NCBI GenBank assembly: GCA_012845835.1
Contig: JABAKD010000028.1
Span: forward strand, 10,958,241 to 11,022,240
Length of the DNA: 64,000 bases
Reading direction: 5' to 3'
Source of the DNA: Undaria pinnatifida
Taxonomy: Eukaryota; Sar; Phaeophyceae; Laminariales; Alariaceae
Every line of letters starts with the position of its first letter. The first letter of the stretch is position 1. A model generated the notes under the pieces. It was not told where the DNA came from, made no database searches, and saw nothing but the letters and a program-made list of their open reading frames with translations. This document shows, piece by piece, positions 11,101 to 20,970 of this stretch. The position numbers and the translations under genes are program-made.

Positions 11101-13972
11101 GACATTGCATGACCACATCACCTCGCTTGTTGTATTTTGCAATATGTATCTGTCTTATAATTGGCGACCTCAGAGCCCCATATCGGCACGGTAAAATCAT
11201 GGTAACTCCATGGTTACACCTATCGATTGAAATGTTGTATCTTGCGATCCATGTACAATAACTCACCACGAAGCTATCGCACATTGTATACCACACCTAA
11301 AATTGTTTTGTACCTGGTACGTATACAAAACCCCAACTAAAAATTGTTTTGTATACCACACCTAACATGAAATCGGCTAGAATAATATACAATACCAGAC
11401 AGGTGATATAAACGGATGCATTCCTTCTACAACCGTCGGATTTGTCGCCTTGAAGGATTTATAGTTTCTGTGCGTATATTGAGTTGTCCCGCCCGTCCCC
11501 CCCCCCCCCCCCCCCATCCCTCTTGTTCAAACGCCCCACCTAAAATCAAAATCTGCCAGAGTAAGAAACACTACCAGGCAGCTGATATCGTATTATCTTT
11601 CTAGCCATCCATGCTGTAGCTCCAATTCATTTCCGCCCCCCGCCCCCCCCGCCCCCCCCCTTTTCCCCCCGCCCCCTCTTGTGCAAACGCCCAACCTATA
11701 ATCAAAATATTCCAGAGTAATAAACACTGCCAGGCAGTTAATATCTCCTCATTATATTTCTAGCCATCCGTGCCGTAGCTCCAATTCATTTCCGCACCCC
11801 CCCCAACGCCCCCTCCTTCTCCACCACCCGCACCATCGCCTAGACCTATTACCACGTGTATAGCAAGTCCTACATCTATGCGACCTAAACCTGTTGGAAA
11901 TCCCCTTCCCCCCCTCCCCCAACCCCCCCCCCCCCCCCCCTTCAAACACTCCGCCCTCTCCTCACTGGTTGTACGACTTACAGCATACACGTGACAAACT
12001 GATGCATTTCCTTCCACAGCTGTCACATTTTGTCCCCCTCAAAAACGGGTTTTATGTTTTCCGCGCACAGACTGACTAACACCACCGTGTTGACCCTGGT
12101 ACAAGCTACACTGTAGTTCCAAGGGGAGTCGCCGACCTACATCCTTAATGAGGACACACACCCAGTACGCGCGATCGGAGTATTACACACAGCTTGAAAA
12201 AACATGAGTTTCGACAAAATCTTCAATCTCATAGCTGGAGTGTATTTTTATTTTTATAATACTACACGTAGTACCTATCACCACGCATACGCACGTCAGA
12301 CTTAAGTCAATTGGAAAAAAAGAAAGAAAAGGGAGAGAAAGGAAAGAAAAGAAAAGAGAAGAAAATAAAGCGAAAAAGGAAATAAACTATAAGACAAGAC
12401 AATAAGAGGAAGCAATGATTAAAGACTTCCAGGTATACAAAACCATTATGTCAGAGAGTAAACTCACCCTGTTGACCCTGGTACCAGCTAACACCAAGGG
12501 GAGTCACGGCCTATACATATGGATAACCGGTCGCCCCGGTGGCGTATCAGGTTATCCTCGAGCCTGGTATAGGTCAGTTTCGTGAGTTCGAATCCCCCCT
12601 AGTGCATACCCGTATAAATTCGTTGGGGCGTTTTCTTGTTCACAATTGACTTGCGGAAGGCGCGAGAGCGTGAGTTAGCAACACTCGATGCAAAATCGAC
12701 TAGCAGCGGGATTACTGAACCCTATGGGCGATAAAGATTGAAGGCAAGCACAGGGGGAAGAAGGGACGACACCTGTGACCATGGCTTGTCCAGAAGCTGG
12801 AAATTAGAAGTGTGAAAACAAATATATATATATAAATATATATATCCTTCATGAGGACGTGCACACCCCTTAACACGCGCGATCGAAGTATCATACACAG
12901 CTTGCAAAGACGATTTTGGACGAAACCCTCGCTCTCACAGCTGAAGTGTTTTTTTTTTTGACGATGAACACATGTATCGGGGGGGGGGGGGGGGGGGAGA
13001 AGAGACGACACCTGTGACCACGTTTGTCCAGAAGCAGGAAATCAAAGGATGCATGCTACGGTGAAGGTACACCTTTTTTTGGTTCTGGGACTTGTTACTA
13101 GAGGAACATTATACCCTGTACCCACGGCAAAACTGATTCTTGACAAATACTGAAGGTGCTACCAGGTACATGTATACGTACCCGTATGAACACGCCCACG
13201 TCCTAGGCAAGACAAGAAAAGAAGAATGCTTGCTGTAACCGTAGTGAAATTCCCGACGGTTTTTGGTTTAGGAGCCCGGTCATCCAGAAAAACTAAATTA
13301 GCCATTAGCCAAAAAGTGGTGTGCCATATATACCTATATCGTAGCACCCGTCAAGAGTGAAATTTTACAATATACAAAAGTCAGCTAACTCGCTGCCCTA
13401 CCCCGTGGGTCTTGCCCTTGTTGCCCTGCTGCGGGTGTTCCTTCAGACTTGTCTGTCGGCTAGACGAGCAAGACCCAGCGCTGGTGATTGTCGGTCGGAG
13501 GTCATTTGGGGGTTTCAATGCCGTCGCGGAGGCGGCGTACGATGCGTGCATTAGAGACATAGCGGCAGGGGAGCGTTTAGCGGGGTCAAGGGGGAGGAGA
13601 GGCGATGACGACGGGGGCATATCGGACACGGAGATGGCCGAGAGGTGAGTGGAAGACGCCTTCGCCGTGGTCGAACGGTACGATAGAGGAGGCATCCCGG
13701 AACAAGGCTAAACGGTATTGTAGTATCATACCCCGTTTTCACCACACAGTTTGAGACACTCACACGAGTGACTCTGTACCTTGCTTACAAAAGGCTGTAG
13801 GCGATTTGTTTGGCGCAGCGTATCTGATATTTCCTATGCGGATTCATATCGCAAACTTACAACAGCACGGAAGCTTAAGAACGCAAAAAAAAGGAAAAGG
13901 GGTGTCGCTCGCGCGTGTGATACCGAGCCACTGCATAAAAAGGCTCCAAGAGTGACCCCCTCTTTACCGTAG
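4827..13972 (+). CDS. MPP6: MPP6-like nuclear exosome cofactor, complete, four exons
   Basis: The model predicts a 262-residue homologue of M-phase phosphoprotein 6, a small RNA-binding protein that helps tether Rrp6/Mtr4 to the nuclear exosome. Exons are 4827-5132, 8777-8907, 13447-13644 and 13819-13972 (TAG stop); junction phases 0, 2, 2 all agree. Residues 1-90 are a Lys/Ser/Gly-rich, probably disordered extension. The family signature GLLAMK, FMQRK (residues 97-107) spans the exon 1/2 junction. The second signature, GRRSFGGFN (about 163-171), corresponds to GRMSFRGFN near the C-terminus of human MPP6. The C-terminus is basic (ARKLKNAKKRKRG), a plausible nuclear-localisation and RNA-binding tail. 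The protein is longer than the roughly 160-residue human protein, mainly through the N-terminal extension. It lies head to head with an RNase II gene. Confidence 0.85.
5470..6510. repeat. GGGTACCC / ACTCGCGAGT palindrome-rich region
   Basis: Dozens of GGGTACCCGGGTACCC, GGGTACTCG and CTCGCGAGT motifs occur, each a near-perfect short palindrome, densest at 5478-5610, 5728-5775 and within both copies of the 417-bp duplication. No terminal repeats are evident. Confidence 0.7.
5905..6738 (+). repeat. 417-bp tandem duplication (two copies)
   Basis: Copy 1 (5905-6321) and copy 2 (6322-6738) match almost base for base, with only scattered single differences. This indicates a recent event. Each copy carries the GGGTACCC palindromes and an A-rich AAAGAAAGAA segment. 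Confidence 0.9.
6792..6866 (-). repeat. dispersed repeat shared with 24190-24266
   Basis: The reverse complement shares about 65 bp, including AAGTCTGGGTCTGGCCATCA, with the plus strand near 24205. It is a repeat of unknown class; a coding reading was not convincing. Confidence 0.55.
8251..8556 (+). mobile_element. SINE-A copy, near full length
   Basis: The tRNA-like head starts GGTCGCCCCGG, with a box-A-like TGACGTATCAGG. The box B region is mutated (GATTTCAAATTCC). The body has the GCGCGAGGGCGTGAG and CTGAACCCTATGCGCGAT blocks, and the end is CTTGTCCAGAAGCTGGAAAG followed by a TA repeat. Confidence 0.85.
8777..8907 (+). CDS. MPP6: MPP6-like exon 2
   Basis: The acceptor is CTGCCATTTGCAG and the donor GTGAGA. 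The exon starts FMQRKVKIDEAQQKHQ, directly continuing GLLAMK from exon 1 to rebuild the MKFMQRK family motif. It is charged and helical, and ends in phase 2. Confidence 0.87.
9400..9478 (+). repeat. diverged MITE-C-like fragment
   Basis: It shares the order CGCAGC, AAGATG, GACCCTAAATCCGTCG and ACTCACGGCTGACG with the variant copies at 46397 and 60128. Confidence 0.45.
9755..9957 (+). repeat. 101-bp tandem duplication
   Basis: Two copies of a unit run from TAACTGTAA, CCTAGCCAGCTAATGAATAG and CACCTGTTTGTC to GGTTGCTTCAGCTAT, differing mainly in T-run length. Confidence 0.8.
9967..10285. repeat. inverted repeat of a GTT-tailed dispersed element
   Basis: Arms at about 9967-10078 and 10142-10285 are reverse complements sharing the GGACAGGCTCCAGTCACTC segment and an AAACCAAAGGTGG end. 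The spacer at 10084-10140 is a piece of SINE-A body (CGATGGAAATTGACGAGC, GAACCCTTTGAGCGATAA), followed by (TTG)8. The same arm occurs at 25085-25210 and 61175-61247. Confidence 0.75.
10455..11206 (+). repeat. three diverged direct repeats of 150-230 bp
   Basis: Copies begin at about 10455, 10819 and 11056. They share CACTGACGATTTGCACTTCT, GCATGACCACATCACCTCGC and GCGACCTCAGAGCCCCA blocks in order. Confidence 0.8.
11405..11960 (+). repeat. poly-C-containing tandem units of about 157 bp
   Basis: Units at 11540-11640 and 11697-11797 share AATCAAAAT, CCAGAGTAA, CACT(A/G)CCAGGCAG and TAGCTCCAATTCATTTCCGC, each joined to C-runs. The 11405-11470 stretch resembles the MITE-C left end. Confidence 0.7.
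12008..12259 (+). mobile_element. MITE-C copy
   Basis: The copy runs from CACAGCTGTCACATTTTGTC through GGGGAGTCGCCGACCTACAT and GATCGGAGTATTACACACAG to CTCATAGCTGGAGTGTAT. The two ends are imperfect inverted repeats around CAGCTGTGA. No coding frame is present, so I infer a non-autonomous element. Confidence 0.7.
12455..12960 (+). mobile_element. MITE-C copy split by a SINE-A insertion
   Basis: The left part (12455-12524) ends at GGCCTATACATAT and the right part (12848-12960) resumes at ATATATCCTTCATGAGGACG. In unsplit copies these segments are adjacent. An ATAT-like target may be duplicated. Confidence 0.75.
12529..12846 (+). mobile_element. SINE-A copy, near full length, inside MITE-C
   Basis: The full tRNA-like head (GGTCGCCCCGGTGGCGTATC, box B GAGTTCGAATCCC), the shared body and the CTTGTCCAGAAGCTGGAAAT end are present, with a TA-rich tail. 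Confidence 0.88.
12978..13047 (+). mobile_element. SINE-A 3' fragment after a G-run
   Basis: A run of about 19 G is followed by GAAGAGACGACACCTGTGACC and TTGTCCAGAAGCAGGAAAT, matching the SINE-A 3' end only. Confidence 0.6.
13447..13644 (+). CDS. MPP6: MPP6-like exon 3
   Basis: The acceptor after GGTGTTCCTTCAG leaves one base that completes the Arg codon from exon 2. The exon contains GRRSFGGFN, followed by an acidic/Gly segment, and ends at a GTGAGT donor in phase 2. Confidence 0.85.
13819..13972 (+). CDS. MPP6: MPP6-like exon 4, basic C-terminus and stop
   Basis: The acceptor GTTTGGCGCAG lies 174 bp after the exon 3 donor, and the single leading base satisfies phase 2. It encodes about 50 residues including KLKNAKKRKRG, then stops at TAG 13970-13972. 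Confidence 0.75.
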
Positions 13973-14044
13973 CCTTCGTCCTTCATGTTCGTTTCCGTCG
14001 AGTTGCGGCCACTCGCGAGAGTGATCAGATGCGCCTCAGGCAAC

Positions 14045-14560
14045 AACTGTTTTGGTCGAAAAGAGGTAATGCACCCCTGTCATAGCACGCGTCAATATTG
14101 TAAAGCACCACTGGGATTCAAGCGATATTGGCTATAGCAAGTTAGCTGACAAGCCTCGCCAAACGTACATGTTTTGGCCAAAAAAAGGTACTGCACCCCC
14201 CCAATCATAGCACGCGTCAGCATTGTAAATCACCGCTGGGAGGTGGGATTCAAACGATATCGGTTGCAGCATGTTATTTGAGGATCCCGCGGCAGTCAGA
14301 ACTGATTTGGCCAAAAAAGGTACTGTAGCCCTACCAAAGCATGCACGTCTTCAGACGATATTGATTGTAGTACGTTATTTGAGGAGCCCCGCCGGTCATG
14401 AAATTTTGGCCAAAAGAGGTGCTGCTGTGCCCGTATCATACATAGCACGCGTCAACGTTGTCAAGCACAACTTGGGTTCAAACGATATTGGACATAGTAT
14501 GTTAGTTGTAGGAGCCCCGCCAGTCGTAAATGTTTTGGCCAAAAAGAGGTACTGTACCCT
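14045..14560 (+). repeat. tandem array of TTTTGGCCAAAA units
   Basis: Four to five diverged units of about 95-135 bp each begin near TTTTGGCCAAAA(A)GAGGTACTG. They contain CATAGCACGCGTCA and GGGATTCAAACGATAT, and end GAGGAGCCCCGCCAGTC. The CGTGCTACG-like and GGGGCTCC words link the array to MITE-D. Confidence 0.75.
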
Positions 14561-15456
14561 TTTCGTAGCGCACGCCTCCACTATGCTGCTTGCTTACTCT
14601 CTGGGACCACCTGTTTTTTGTTGTGAGACCCAAGCTTGGCGATCGTTGAAGCGAGACGCGCGAGTTTATCGACCTCTCGGAGGGGAACGTGCATTGTGCG
14701 AAGGCTCGTGCGTTAGGCATTATGCGAAGACTCGTGTTTCAATAGAGGTAGCAGTTTTCGGCTATTTTGTTTTTTGAAATACGGTACTCCTTAGCCCAAA
14801 AATCGTCGGAGTCGTGGTTCTTGTTTTGCATAGTACTTGTTTTGTATGTGTAGGGGCCACGTTTTATTTTTTCATCGGGTTGCACTTTAAGTCCGCTCCA
14901 AATCGGTTTTTAGGTGAGGCGTGCTTGTAGAGCTCCCAAGAGAGGAGCCCCAAAAAAGCAAAAAAGGAGCAACTGCTGTACCGTACCATGTACCGCAGCA
15001 TGCATGGTTCGCGAAGGATGACGTGTTGTTTTCCCTTACCCTTGTGCTGCCGGCTGCGTGCACCCAACCCGTTTCGGTTACGCCTCCGCAGGCTTGGGAA
15101 GAATGTGCGCCATGCTCGACGATGACACGGCGTCGGATGGCTTCGAAATATTTTTCTTGCGCGAGGCAAAGCTCGGGAGGGAGCGCTTCGCTCGTGCTTC
15201 GCTTGCGCTGGCGCTTCGCCCTGGCGCTTTGTCCTGGGCGCAATGAGTAACCCCCATGGGAGGTGGTGTGCAAAGGAATGTTGGCGCGAGCTTCGATAGG
15301 GGTCGAAACACTTTTTCGCCCAAAATGTTATGGAATGGCGGGGCTTTTCGACCGAATAGACCAAAGCTACGGTAGCGGGGTAACTTTTGACTTTTATTTT
15401 TGCAGTGGCTCGGGGCCACTCGCGCGGGTGACTGACCCCCCTGTTCCTTCGCGGTC

Positions 15457-15546
15457 TTGACCCCTCTAGAGCCCTAAAACCTCTCTATATATACTAAATT
15501 CAAGTTATTTTGTTCCCGGGTGGGTTTCCAGCTGTGAAGGCGTTAA
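15457..15546 (-). mobile_element. PB-MITE copy
   Basis: It runs from TTGACCCCTCTAGAGCCC to GGTTTCCAGCTGTGAAGGCG and TTAA. The ends are inverted repeats (CCCCTTTA-type), and the TTAA flank fits piggyBac-style insertion. Confidence 0.7.
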
Positions 15547-15804
15547 TATCTGGTACCTTTTTTTTTTTGCGGTATGAATTCCCAATGGAATGGTTAGCTA
15601 CGCTGCGCCAAGCAAATCGCCTGAAGAGTGTTCGTCCGTGAGGTGCAGAGTCACTCGTGCGGGTATGATATGATACGATAGCTCAAGTCCGGTAGTGAAT
15701 GGGAGTACCTCCCTACCCTATACCAGGTATATCCTTGGCCAAGAACTACCCAGCATTATTGGAAGACCAGTCCTGTTTTTACCATACGTTGCTCGTTTTA
15801 TACC

Positions 15805-15880
15805 TTAGCCATCTATTAATGCACATGCTGCCACGATAAAGGTAGACCTATTTACGATAAAGGTACACCTTTTTTGGTTC
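15805..15880 (+). repeat. MITE-D-like end duplicated in tandem
   Basis: Two adjacent versions of ACGATAAAGGTA(G/C)ACC(T)T occur, matching the MITE-D terminal ACGATAGAGGTACACC. The rest of an element was not delimited. Confidence 0.4.
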
Positions 15881-16017
15881 TGAGGGCCCTCACTTGAGGA
15901 TCTGAGTACCTCTTGCCCCAAAACATCGACTATGGGTGAACTGAAAGCGCAACCCGATGACCGAAACCCATTGCCTAGTAGATTAGGTATACATGTAAAA
16001 GAAAAGCATGTTGTTGC

Positions 16018-16200
16018 GAATAGTAACGGGGACCGCCGATAGGAACAGCTCGCGCTATCGCTATAGTGGGAACCGAAGAACACGCCAGCTAGCGCTGGAC
16101 TGCGAAGGCAATTGAGTTAAATCGACACACGACGTTTATGAAAATACGTGGAAGTGTGGTGAGCTCAGGCTTTGTTTTTTCCCATCCGCCGGAGGATATC
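16018..16200 (+). mobile_element. SINE-B copy, near full length
   Basis: The order is AGTAACGGGGACCGCC, ACAGCTCGCGCTATCGCTAT, AAATCGACACACGACG, GAAAATACGTGGAAGTGTGG and CCATCCGCCGGAGGAT. The same order occurs at 41930-42133, where a poly-A tail follows. The source of the head is unclear. Confidence 0.78.
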
Positions 16201-16409
16201 AAAACAATACATGTATATATACTTCGTATTGCGAAAACACGAACAGCATTCCGACGATCTGGGGCTTATGGAGCCCCAATCTTTCGATAAATAATGTACC
16301 CCAAAAAGTGCTACCCCTGTCTTGGCACGCGCGTCCATAGGTTTTGTTCATCGAGTTAAGCTCACAATTTTTGTCGAAAACCTGTTTTTATTGGCATGAA
16401 GTATTTTTA

Positions 16410-16602
16410 CAGGGCTTTTCGCGGGTCGGGCCACTACTCGCGGCTTGGTTATGACCCGACCAGATCCGTGAGCTGTGAAAAACAGCTGACCCGACCGCGT
16501 CCGACCCGTGTGATTTCGAACTACCTCCTGACTCGACCCGCGAGATTTCGGCCACCTCCTCACCCGATCCGCGGATCGGATCATGACCCGAGAAAAGCCC
16601 TG
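16410..16602 (+). mobile_element. HAT-MITE copy
   Basis: It starts CAGGGCTTTTCGCGGGTCG and ends GACCCGAGAAAAGCCCTG, an inverted pair. The interior is built from GACCCG/CGGGTC words with ACCTCCTGACTCG phrases. I could not find a target duplication for this copy. Confidence 0.72.
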
Positions 16603-16832
16603 GGTGTTCACAGTTGTGCAGCGGTGCCCTGGCCAAACAAAGCACAAGAGACGAGGACGGTCTTATGAACCATCCGCAGATGTATAGATAGCGTGTCAGT
16701 GCGCGCACATGATGGCAGGACGAGTAGAGTGGTGCCATGCTCTGCCTGCGTGCGCGCGTCGTCCGGCTCTTTGCATGGAATCTTGCGTTCAACTGTTTGG
16801 TTATTTTTTCACACATCATACAGCAGTTCGAG

Positions 16833-16912
16833 GGGTTCCCCAATAAGGCGGTCATAGTGCTCTGGCACGCCACCGCTTCTCTCGGGGACCCCTACTGTAT
16901 TTGGCATATCGT
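16833..16912 (+). mobile_element. short MITE-E copy
   Basis: It runs from GAGGGGTTCCCCAATAAGGC to CTCGGGGACCCCTACTG. The terminal inverted repeats match the copy at 54095-54557. Confidence 0.6.
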
Positions 16913-17413
16913 CTACTTCAGCAGCCCGCATTGCTTGGTGCGGCCAATGCTGTAATCGTCACTTTTCCCTCCTATAGAGCAACCGATTAGCACCGCACTC
17001 CCGACATGGGGACAGAACACTTGAAGTTAGACTAGGAAAAAAATTAGGAGTTAGAAACGGGTTAGGATCTTTCGGGACTTTGCTCTTTTGGGGCTCCAGC
17101 GGGAAAAAACTCCCGAAGAATAAAACCGAGTGACGGTTGCAGCATCGGTCGTCACATACTGTAGAGCGGGCTGCTGGATAGGGTGATTGAGGGCAGGTAG
17201 ATGCAGCGTCCTTGCCACGGCGCAAGGAGGTGCACGACCCCGCCCACGCTTCTGCGTGCTCGTGCTGCCGGACTGGACCGTCGGCAAGACCAACCACACT
17301 TACTTACTCTGCGTAATTTCCGCACCTGGGCCCCGGAAGGGCCGTCAAATAAGCATTTCCCGCCATACTAAGAAGCCGTTAATTTCAGGGTTAAGGTCGG
17401 TAACTTTCCCGCC

Positions 17414-17537
17414 GTGAAATTACTTTTTTTTTTTTTTTTTTCATCCTCCGGCGGATGGGGAAAAATAAAGCTTTAGCTCACCACACTTCCACGTATTTTC
17501 ATACGCGTCGTGTGTCGATTTAACTCAGTGAAATTAC
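17414..17537 (-). mobile_element. SINE-B 3' part with perfect 10-bp target duplication
   Basis: Direct repeats GTGAAATTAC at 17414-17423 and 17528-17537 flank a 104-bp element whose plus-strand view begins with poly-T. This shows retroposition of a 5'-truncated SINE-B on the minus strand into a CCGCC-rich repeat. Confidence 0.9.
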
Positions 17538-17880
17538 CGCCCTGGCGGTCCCGGTAATTCCGCGGTTTACCGCCATATTGTGTAAGTACCGTCTACCGCC
17601 GAAGTCGTTAGCGCCAAAAACCGAAACACCACACAATGTACATAACGTATAAAAAGGTACCGCCATGTTGCAATACCGCCGACAAAATACCGCCGTAACA
17701 GTAGTTACAGTTACCGCTTACCACCGAATTAATACCGCCAACTCTCGATACCGCCTAGAAAGTATCGCCAACTCTCGATACCGCCCGGAAAGTACCGCCA
17801 ACTCAGGGTACCGCCCAAAACATACCGGCGACACTGGATACCGCCCAAAAGGTACCGCCAGCACGGGGTACGACCCGTAT
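17538..17880 (+). repeat. CCGCC-rich region with 30-bp tandem array
   Basis: About five 30-bp units of the form AGTACCGCCAACTCTCGATA CCGCCCGGAA lie at 17732-17875. Less regular TACCGCC words extend to 17540. Confidence 0.8.
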
Positions 17881-18454
17881 TCTTTTATGCCTGGTACAAT
17901 TCTCATAATCTTTGTCTGTGTTCATCTGTGTCATTTGACCTTTTGGTTCTGCAGGTTTCTTCTCGGTATAAGTTAATAACCTCTTTGTGGACGTGCGTGG
18001 AGGTGTGGACAGATAGAGCCCCCACCTGTCCACACTCAGCTCCTCTGCCCACAAGCCTGTCCACACCCCACACCACGCTCAGCGTGGTCCAGCAGAGCAA
18101 TGAGCGGTTTAGATGGGAATACCAGCCCTTCTATTAACACTAGTGTAGTGGAAAAGGGGATTTGGACGAGGCTGGGGCTATACCCCCAGTAGATATATTA
18201 CTAACCCATTGTGATTTCACGCGCAGGTTCGTGTCCTGCCGACAACGCCATTTGTTGAGATACTAATGGGGGTATTAGTCCGTTTGACCACTTGCCAAAG
18301 GTTGACCAATAGCTTACCCAAACTAAGCCTTATAACAGTAGTTTACAATTTAGTACATCAAGGCATTCGATTCTTACAGCAGTATTATTGTGGTTTCGGG
18401 ATTGTAAAAGCTTTTTTGCCCTGTCTGTTTGTGCGTTTCGCATGATGAGGCTGC

Positions 18455-18665
18455 TCAATACCGCCCAACCAAGTCTTGGGTTTACGTTTACGCTGCCACC
18501 GCCGAACAACGAAAAACAGTCTACCGCCAAAACAAATACCGCCGTGTTGCAGTACCGTCGAAAAATTATCGTCATTTTTTTTGTGCTTATACCCTACCGC
18601 CGAAAGAAACCCCCGCCAAAAAACGAAAACCGCCTGTACCGCCAAAAAAAATAGCGCCGTGTTGC
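18455..18665 (+). repeat. dispersed TACCGCCAAAA-type repeats
   Basis: Irregular TACCGCC and GCCGAAAAA words are spaced by 15-30 bp. They are related to 17538-17880, 18977-19110 and 40755-40960. Confidence 0.65.
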
Positions 18666-18976
18666 ATTTATTAAGGTACGGCCTTGAAAGACGTGTAATT
18701 ATCTAATTATCTGCCTTGATAAGTAATTGGGCGTTTTCGTATGATATGTTGGCGTTTTCTATTCGGGATAGTCAGGAAATGAAACCGAGGCATGCGCCTC
18801 GGCTCTCACATGCTATCCGCGGCTGTGTGGAAATAATAAATCTGCTTCTCTACTACGTACGGCTAAGAAAGCGAATGCTCACCGAGAACCTGCTTAATAG
18901 GCAGACTTGCGCAGGGGACATTCTGTGTACCCGCTCAACGCCTTAACAATATGGCGTCGTCGTCCCAATACCTCAA

Positions 18977-19110
18977 CTCATTACCGCCGAAAAATACCGC
19001 CATAGTTGCAATTGCCGTTTTTACCTCCACACACAGCAGTCCTTTCCGCCAAAAACCGAAATACCGCCTACCGCCGAAAAAAGTACCGCTGTAGGTATTG
19101 CAATACCGCC
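18977..19110 (+). repeat. TACCGCC repeat cluster
   Basis: Several TTACCGCCGAAAA and CCGAAATACCGCC words are present. No element ends are visible. Confidence 0.6.
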
Positions 19111-20435
19111 CCGCCTGAGTCCACCTAAAAAAACGTTTCCGACGTTAACCCTAAATATTTTCCACCACTACAAATAAGAGCAATGTGATTGCGGTTGGAA
19201 GTGGTAGGGTTAGGGGTGGGAGCAGTAGTGTTTTGAGGGGAGGGGTTGAGAGGGCAGGGCCCCAGAGAGAGCGAGACGGCGGGGACTCTTTCTAACCACG
19301 ACCGATAGCATTAGGCAGCAACACCGCACGACCTCCCGTGCGTTGAAACATACGCACAGCAGTTACAAACCAGCCATATATTAGGTAGACAGCAGGTTGT
19401 CGTTCGATGCTTCTTCGGAAGTGTAAAGGGGGGAGGACTTGGCCCTTGCGGCTGGACGGGGCAAGGCCAGGAGAACAGGGCGAGGTACATATCTAGACTA
19501 GTATTCGTTGTTTTTGGTTGCTGGAAACATCGTTTCACGCGTTCATCTGGATGATGTTGTGTTCTTTCATCATGTTTTTCGTCTTTGACACACGCGCTAC
19601 GCATTGTCAGATGGCAACTTATAATAAGAAGAACAATGTGATGCTTTAAGAGCGCCTATCCCGGCTTGTCACAGGGTGAGTTTTTAAATCGGGATACCAC
19701 CCACTGCAGCACGTTTTGGGTCGAACTGTTCCCGGCCGATCAGGCTCCTCAGCTGAAGGCTTGCCCAGAGTCGATGCTATTTTTTATAGTAGTACCAAGT
19801 AGAGGGTATTGGTCTGCTGGACTCCTGGTGAAAACGGTCAACCAAACGCACTCCACTCCCACAGTTGTAAACAGCGAGGCTACGAAGCCGCGAAGAAACT
19901 CCAAGAAATAGGGCGACATGAAAGGAAGCCTGGCGTGAGGGACCAGATAAGCGCCAAGCGCCGGAAACGACCGCCACATCATCAGCACGGGTGCGCGCGC
20001 ACGGGGGGGGGGGGAGGGGGGTCGAGAATGTGTCGACGAATAACAGAAAAAAAAACGCCTCCGCCCACATCCCAACGACGGGGGGGGGGGGAGAGGCAAA
20101 AATGTGTATCGTTGAAAAGGGCAGAACACGAAAACCAAGCCGTCTTGTTTGCCACGCAATACTACGGTAACACGGTACAGGACACTCAATAAGGAACAGG
20201 AACGCTGGCCCACAGGCTAGGTTTCATATTCGAGAAAGGGTGCGCCTTCTACACAAACCGCAGCGCAATAACTCCCGGTTTTATTATTTTTCCGCAAACC
20301 TCGGCCTGTGTTTCCCAGTACGCCCTGTTTCTCAATAGGCGTCTGTAGGAGCACTGTAGGATCAGCCAGACTACCCAGACCGCCCCCGGCTCTGCGCGCG
20401 CGCGCGCGGCGAGGGGGGGGGTCGGTAGGACGAAG

Positions 20436-20750
20436 ACGCGTGCTACGGTGATCGAGGTCCGCAGCACGGTTTGGCAGAAATATTTTCTGGATTATGATGG
20501 CGCTCCTTAACCCAGCATCGTTGGAACGCCATTATTATCGTTTTGCAGTATGGTTTTGTGTTTCTACCTATTACAGTAGGCCATGGCATGGATTGTGCTC
20601 AAATCACAGGTTACCCTCTTTCAGTGTGTACGTACTAAAAAAACAGTTTTTTTTTTGGGGGGGGGGGTGAGGTATCGAGCTGCCCCTCAAAAATAAGTTA
20701 CAAGCCTCAGAAACAAAAAGGGGTGCACCTCTGCCGTCGTGGCTTGTGTC
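20436..20750 (+). mobile_element. MITE-D copy (probable)
   Basis: It begins ACGCGTGCTACGGTGATCGAG and ends AGGGGTGCACCTCTGCCGTCG, which are inverted counterparts. The interior has the family phrase GGCGCTCCTTAACCCA. Confidence 0.6.
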
Positions 20751-20816
20751 CGAACCAAATAGAATACACTATTATATAATATTAGTAGTAAGCACTAGTA
20801 GTAGTGCTCCCTCTAC

Positions 20817-20970
20817 AACGCCGGTTGAGTAGTGCCGGTTGCCCGCTATGTTGCCTATGAAACCACTCGGTGGCGCAGACGGGAACAACCTCTATAAGCG
20901 CCGGTTGAGTTCGTAGTACTGGTTGCCCGCTGTGTTCCCTATGAAATCGTTGGCGCTGCCGGGAACAACC
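20817..20970 (+). repeat. 80-bp tandem duplication
   Basis: Two units share GCCGGTTGAG, GGTTGCCCGCT, TGTT(G/C)CCTATGAAA and GGGAACAACC in order. Confidence 0.75.

Larger units (their letters stand above)
8908..13446 (+). other. MPP6-like intron 2
   Basis: This 4.5-kb intron is filled with tandem duplications, MITE-C copies and SINE-A insertions listed separately. No other gene was recognised. Confidence 0.75.

Noticed and set aside
12019-12955. MITE-C as a CRISPR-like or structural RNA repeat
   Set aside because: Copies are dispersed, inverted and about 250 bp with imperfect inverted ends; this is a eukaryotic repeat, with no regular spacers.
14271-14777. 168-codon open frame
   Set aside because: It mostly translates the TTTTGGCCAAAA tandem array.
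18160-18250. Possible tRNA gene (T-arm-like GCAGGTTCGTGTCCTGC)
   Set aside because: I could not fold a matching acceptor stem, D-arm and anticodon arm around it. It may be a decayed tRNA-derived SINE head.
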